From positions 744,001 to 808,000 of the forward strand of contig NZ_CP177134.1 in assembly GCF_046736045.1 (NCBI RefSeq): 64,000 bases of DNA. Reading direction: 5' to 3'. Of the stretch, positions 63,272-64,000 are shown piece by piece. Within the stretch, counting starts at the first letter, position 1, and each line of letters starts with the position of its first letter. The notes beneath the pieces are model-generated. The model ran no database searches. It saw only the letters and a list, made by a program, of their open reading frames with translations, and was not told the origin of the DNA. A program made the translations under genes and the position numbers. This stretch comes from Leptospira_A sp046736045. Its GTDB lineage: Bacteria > Spirochaetota > Leptospiria > Leptospirales > Leptospiraceae.

Positions 63272-63400
63272 TTATTTGTAAAACAAATCCTCTTCTTCGG
63301 AAAAATCAAAATTTTTCCATCTTTCCAAAGCAACTCTCATATCCTCGTTTGCTTCCAAAACTTCCTGGTAAATTTCGCTGATTTCATCTTGTAATGACAT
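63272..63400 (-). CDS. Small acidic protein of unknown function
   Basis: 42 residues from the ATG at 63400, preferred because AGAGG stands about nine bases upstream; the frame can be extended to a GTG at 63520, giving 82 residues with an unlikely N-terminus. The protein is one long amphipathic helix, MSLQDEISEIYQEVLEANED and on, ending in an acidic EEEDLF segment. It is convergent with glgA, 7 bp apart. No family was recognised. Confidence 0.45.
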   Translation of the reverse strand: MSLQDEISEIYQEVLEANEDMRVALERWKNFDFSEEEDLFYK

Positions 63401-63619
63401 GGGAAATACCTCTTCGCCTGCCGAAAAAGAATACCCCGGAAGGAAAGATTTACAATCATTTATTCTGTTATTACACATAATTTGTTCACTATAATGGACA
63501 TGGAATTGAACGAATTCCACTCCATTTATCGTAATTTTGCCTAAAGAAGGGGTTGTTGGTTGTTATTTATAAAGATTGGTAGTATTCTTCTAGAAAGAAA
63601 TTTCCAAAGACCAAATACG

Positions 63620-64000
63620 ATGCGAACATCCATATATCTACTTATATCATTACTTAGTTTTGCCCTGATTCATTGTAAGTTGAACCTGAACAATCCGGGG
63701 GATCCGCGTTCTTCGGACTATTTTCTTGCGGGCATTCTCAATGAGCTTTTTGCACCCCAGTGCAGGGTCTGGACAAAAAGTTACGGTAGCGGAATCAATC
63801 TCACAATGATTTACGACTTGGGAGTTTTACCAAATGGTGATTTGGTTGTAATAGGTACCACAAACGAACCTCTGACAGGCGGGACTGAAACAAAAATAGC
63901 TACCAATACGCCTTTCAGCGGATCTGTAGGAGTCGATCTCAATCTGTATATCGTAAGAATTTCCGTAAAAACGGGAGTTCCCGTATGGATTGATTATCTG
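63620..64000 (+). CDS. Putative lipoprotein with SBBP-type repeats (partial, runs off the window)
   Basis: The first 127 codons are present. The signal MRTSIYLLISLLSFALIHC gives a lipobox Cys 19. After a polar linker comes CRVWTKSYGSGINLTMIYDLGVLPNGDLVVIGTTNEPLTGG, the pattern of SBBP beta-propeller repeats found in many Leptospira lipoproteins (W-T-K, a Y/D segment, G-D-L-V-V-I-G-T-T). The last bases encode VPVWIDYL, probably the start of the next blade. An outer-membrane or surface location is inferred; no function is known. Confidence 0.75.
   Translation, partial: MRTSIYLLISLLSFALIHCKLNLNNPGDPRSSDYFLAGILNELFAPQCRVWTKSYGSGINLTMIYDLGVLPNGDLVVIGTTNEPLTGGTETKIATNTPFSGSVGVDLNLYIVRISVKTGVPVWIDYL

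Overview
The window looks like the chromosome of a spirochaete, most probably a Leptospira of the saprophytic (L. biflexa-like) type. This is inferred from about 40% GC, many short lipoprotein signals of spirochaete style (C preceded by S, N or G), a very large secreted protein resembling the Leptospira family catalogued as TIGR04388, 7TMR-DISM signalling proteins, and the overall gene mix. No rRNA, tRNA or CRISPR was seen.

1-26 kb is ordinary core sequence. It holds a histidine kinase end coupled to a degenerate kinase-like lipoprotein; mtnC, an MFS transporter and an exported protein; a WecG/TagA-type glycosyltransferase; a 1206-residue TPR protein with eleven DPF motifs; an exported protein with two glycogen-binding-like domains; an operon of epimerase, lysophospholipid acyltransferase, metK, transketolase C-terminal subunit and clpS; PilZ and MBOAT genes; ssb; a PAS histidine kinase with its response regulator; a glutamate-synthase-like FMN protein; and a membrane adenylate cyclase.

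26-56 kb is an accessory island. Its centre (32.3-51.2 kb, minus strand) is a polymorphic-toxin array. One full-length secreted giant (2674 residues) has a conserved lipase-like block followed by a papain-like Cys/His tip. Downstream lie two 5'-truncated cassettes that begin at the same codon of the giant, keep the lipase block and carry different Cys/His tips. Each of the three is followed by a unique exported small protein and then by a conserved ankyrin lipoprotein. The conserved lipase block and the ankyrin gene could act as two homology arms that swap tip plus cognate protector as a unit. Copies of an interspersed palindromic repeat sit at the cassette junctions. The array is bracketed by two modules, each with Ig-like (SbsA/Big_5-like) lipoproteins and a lipoprotein ending in a seven-repeat putative beta-propeller. 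Both propeller genes are frameshifted, by different lesions.

51.5-58.3 kb is a graveyard of small accessory genes: vapB with a cut-short vapC, a VOC-fold protein, a relic of a phd/vapC pair, a 5'-cut higA-like gene, a GNAT fragment, and one intact phd/vapC pair behind a strong, possibly leaderless promoter.

58.3-64 kb returns to core genes: an ethanolamine-permease-like APC transporter, a small membrane protein, pckA, glgA, and the start of a lipoprotein that runs off the window.
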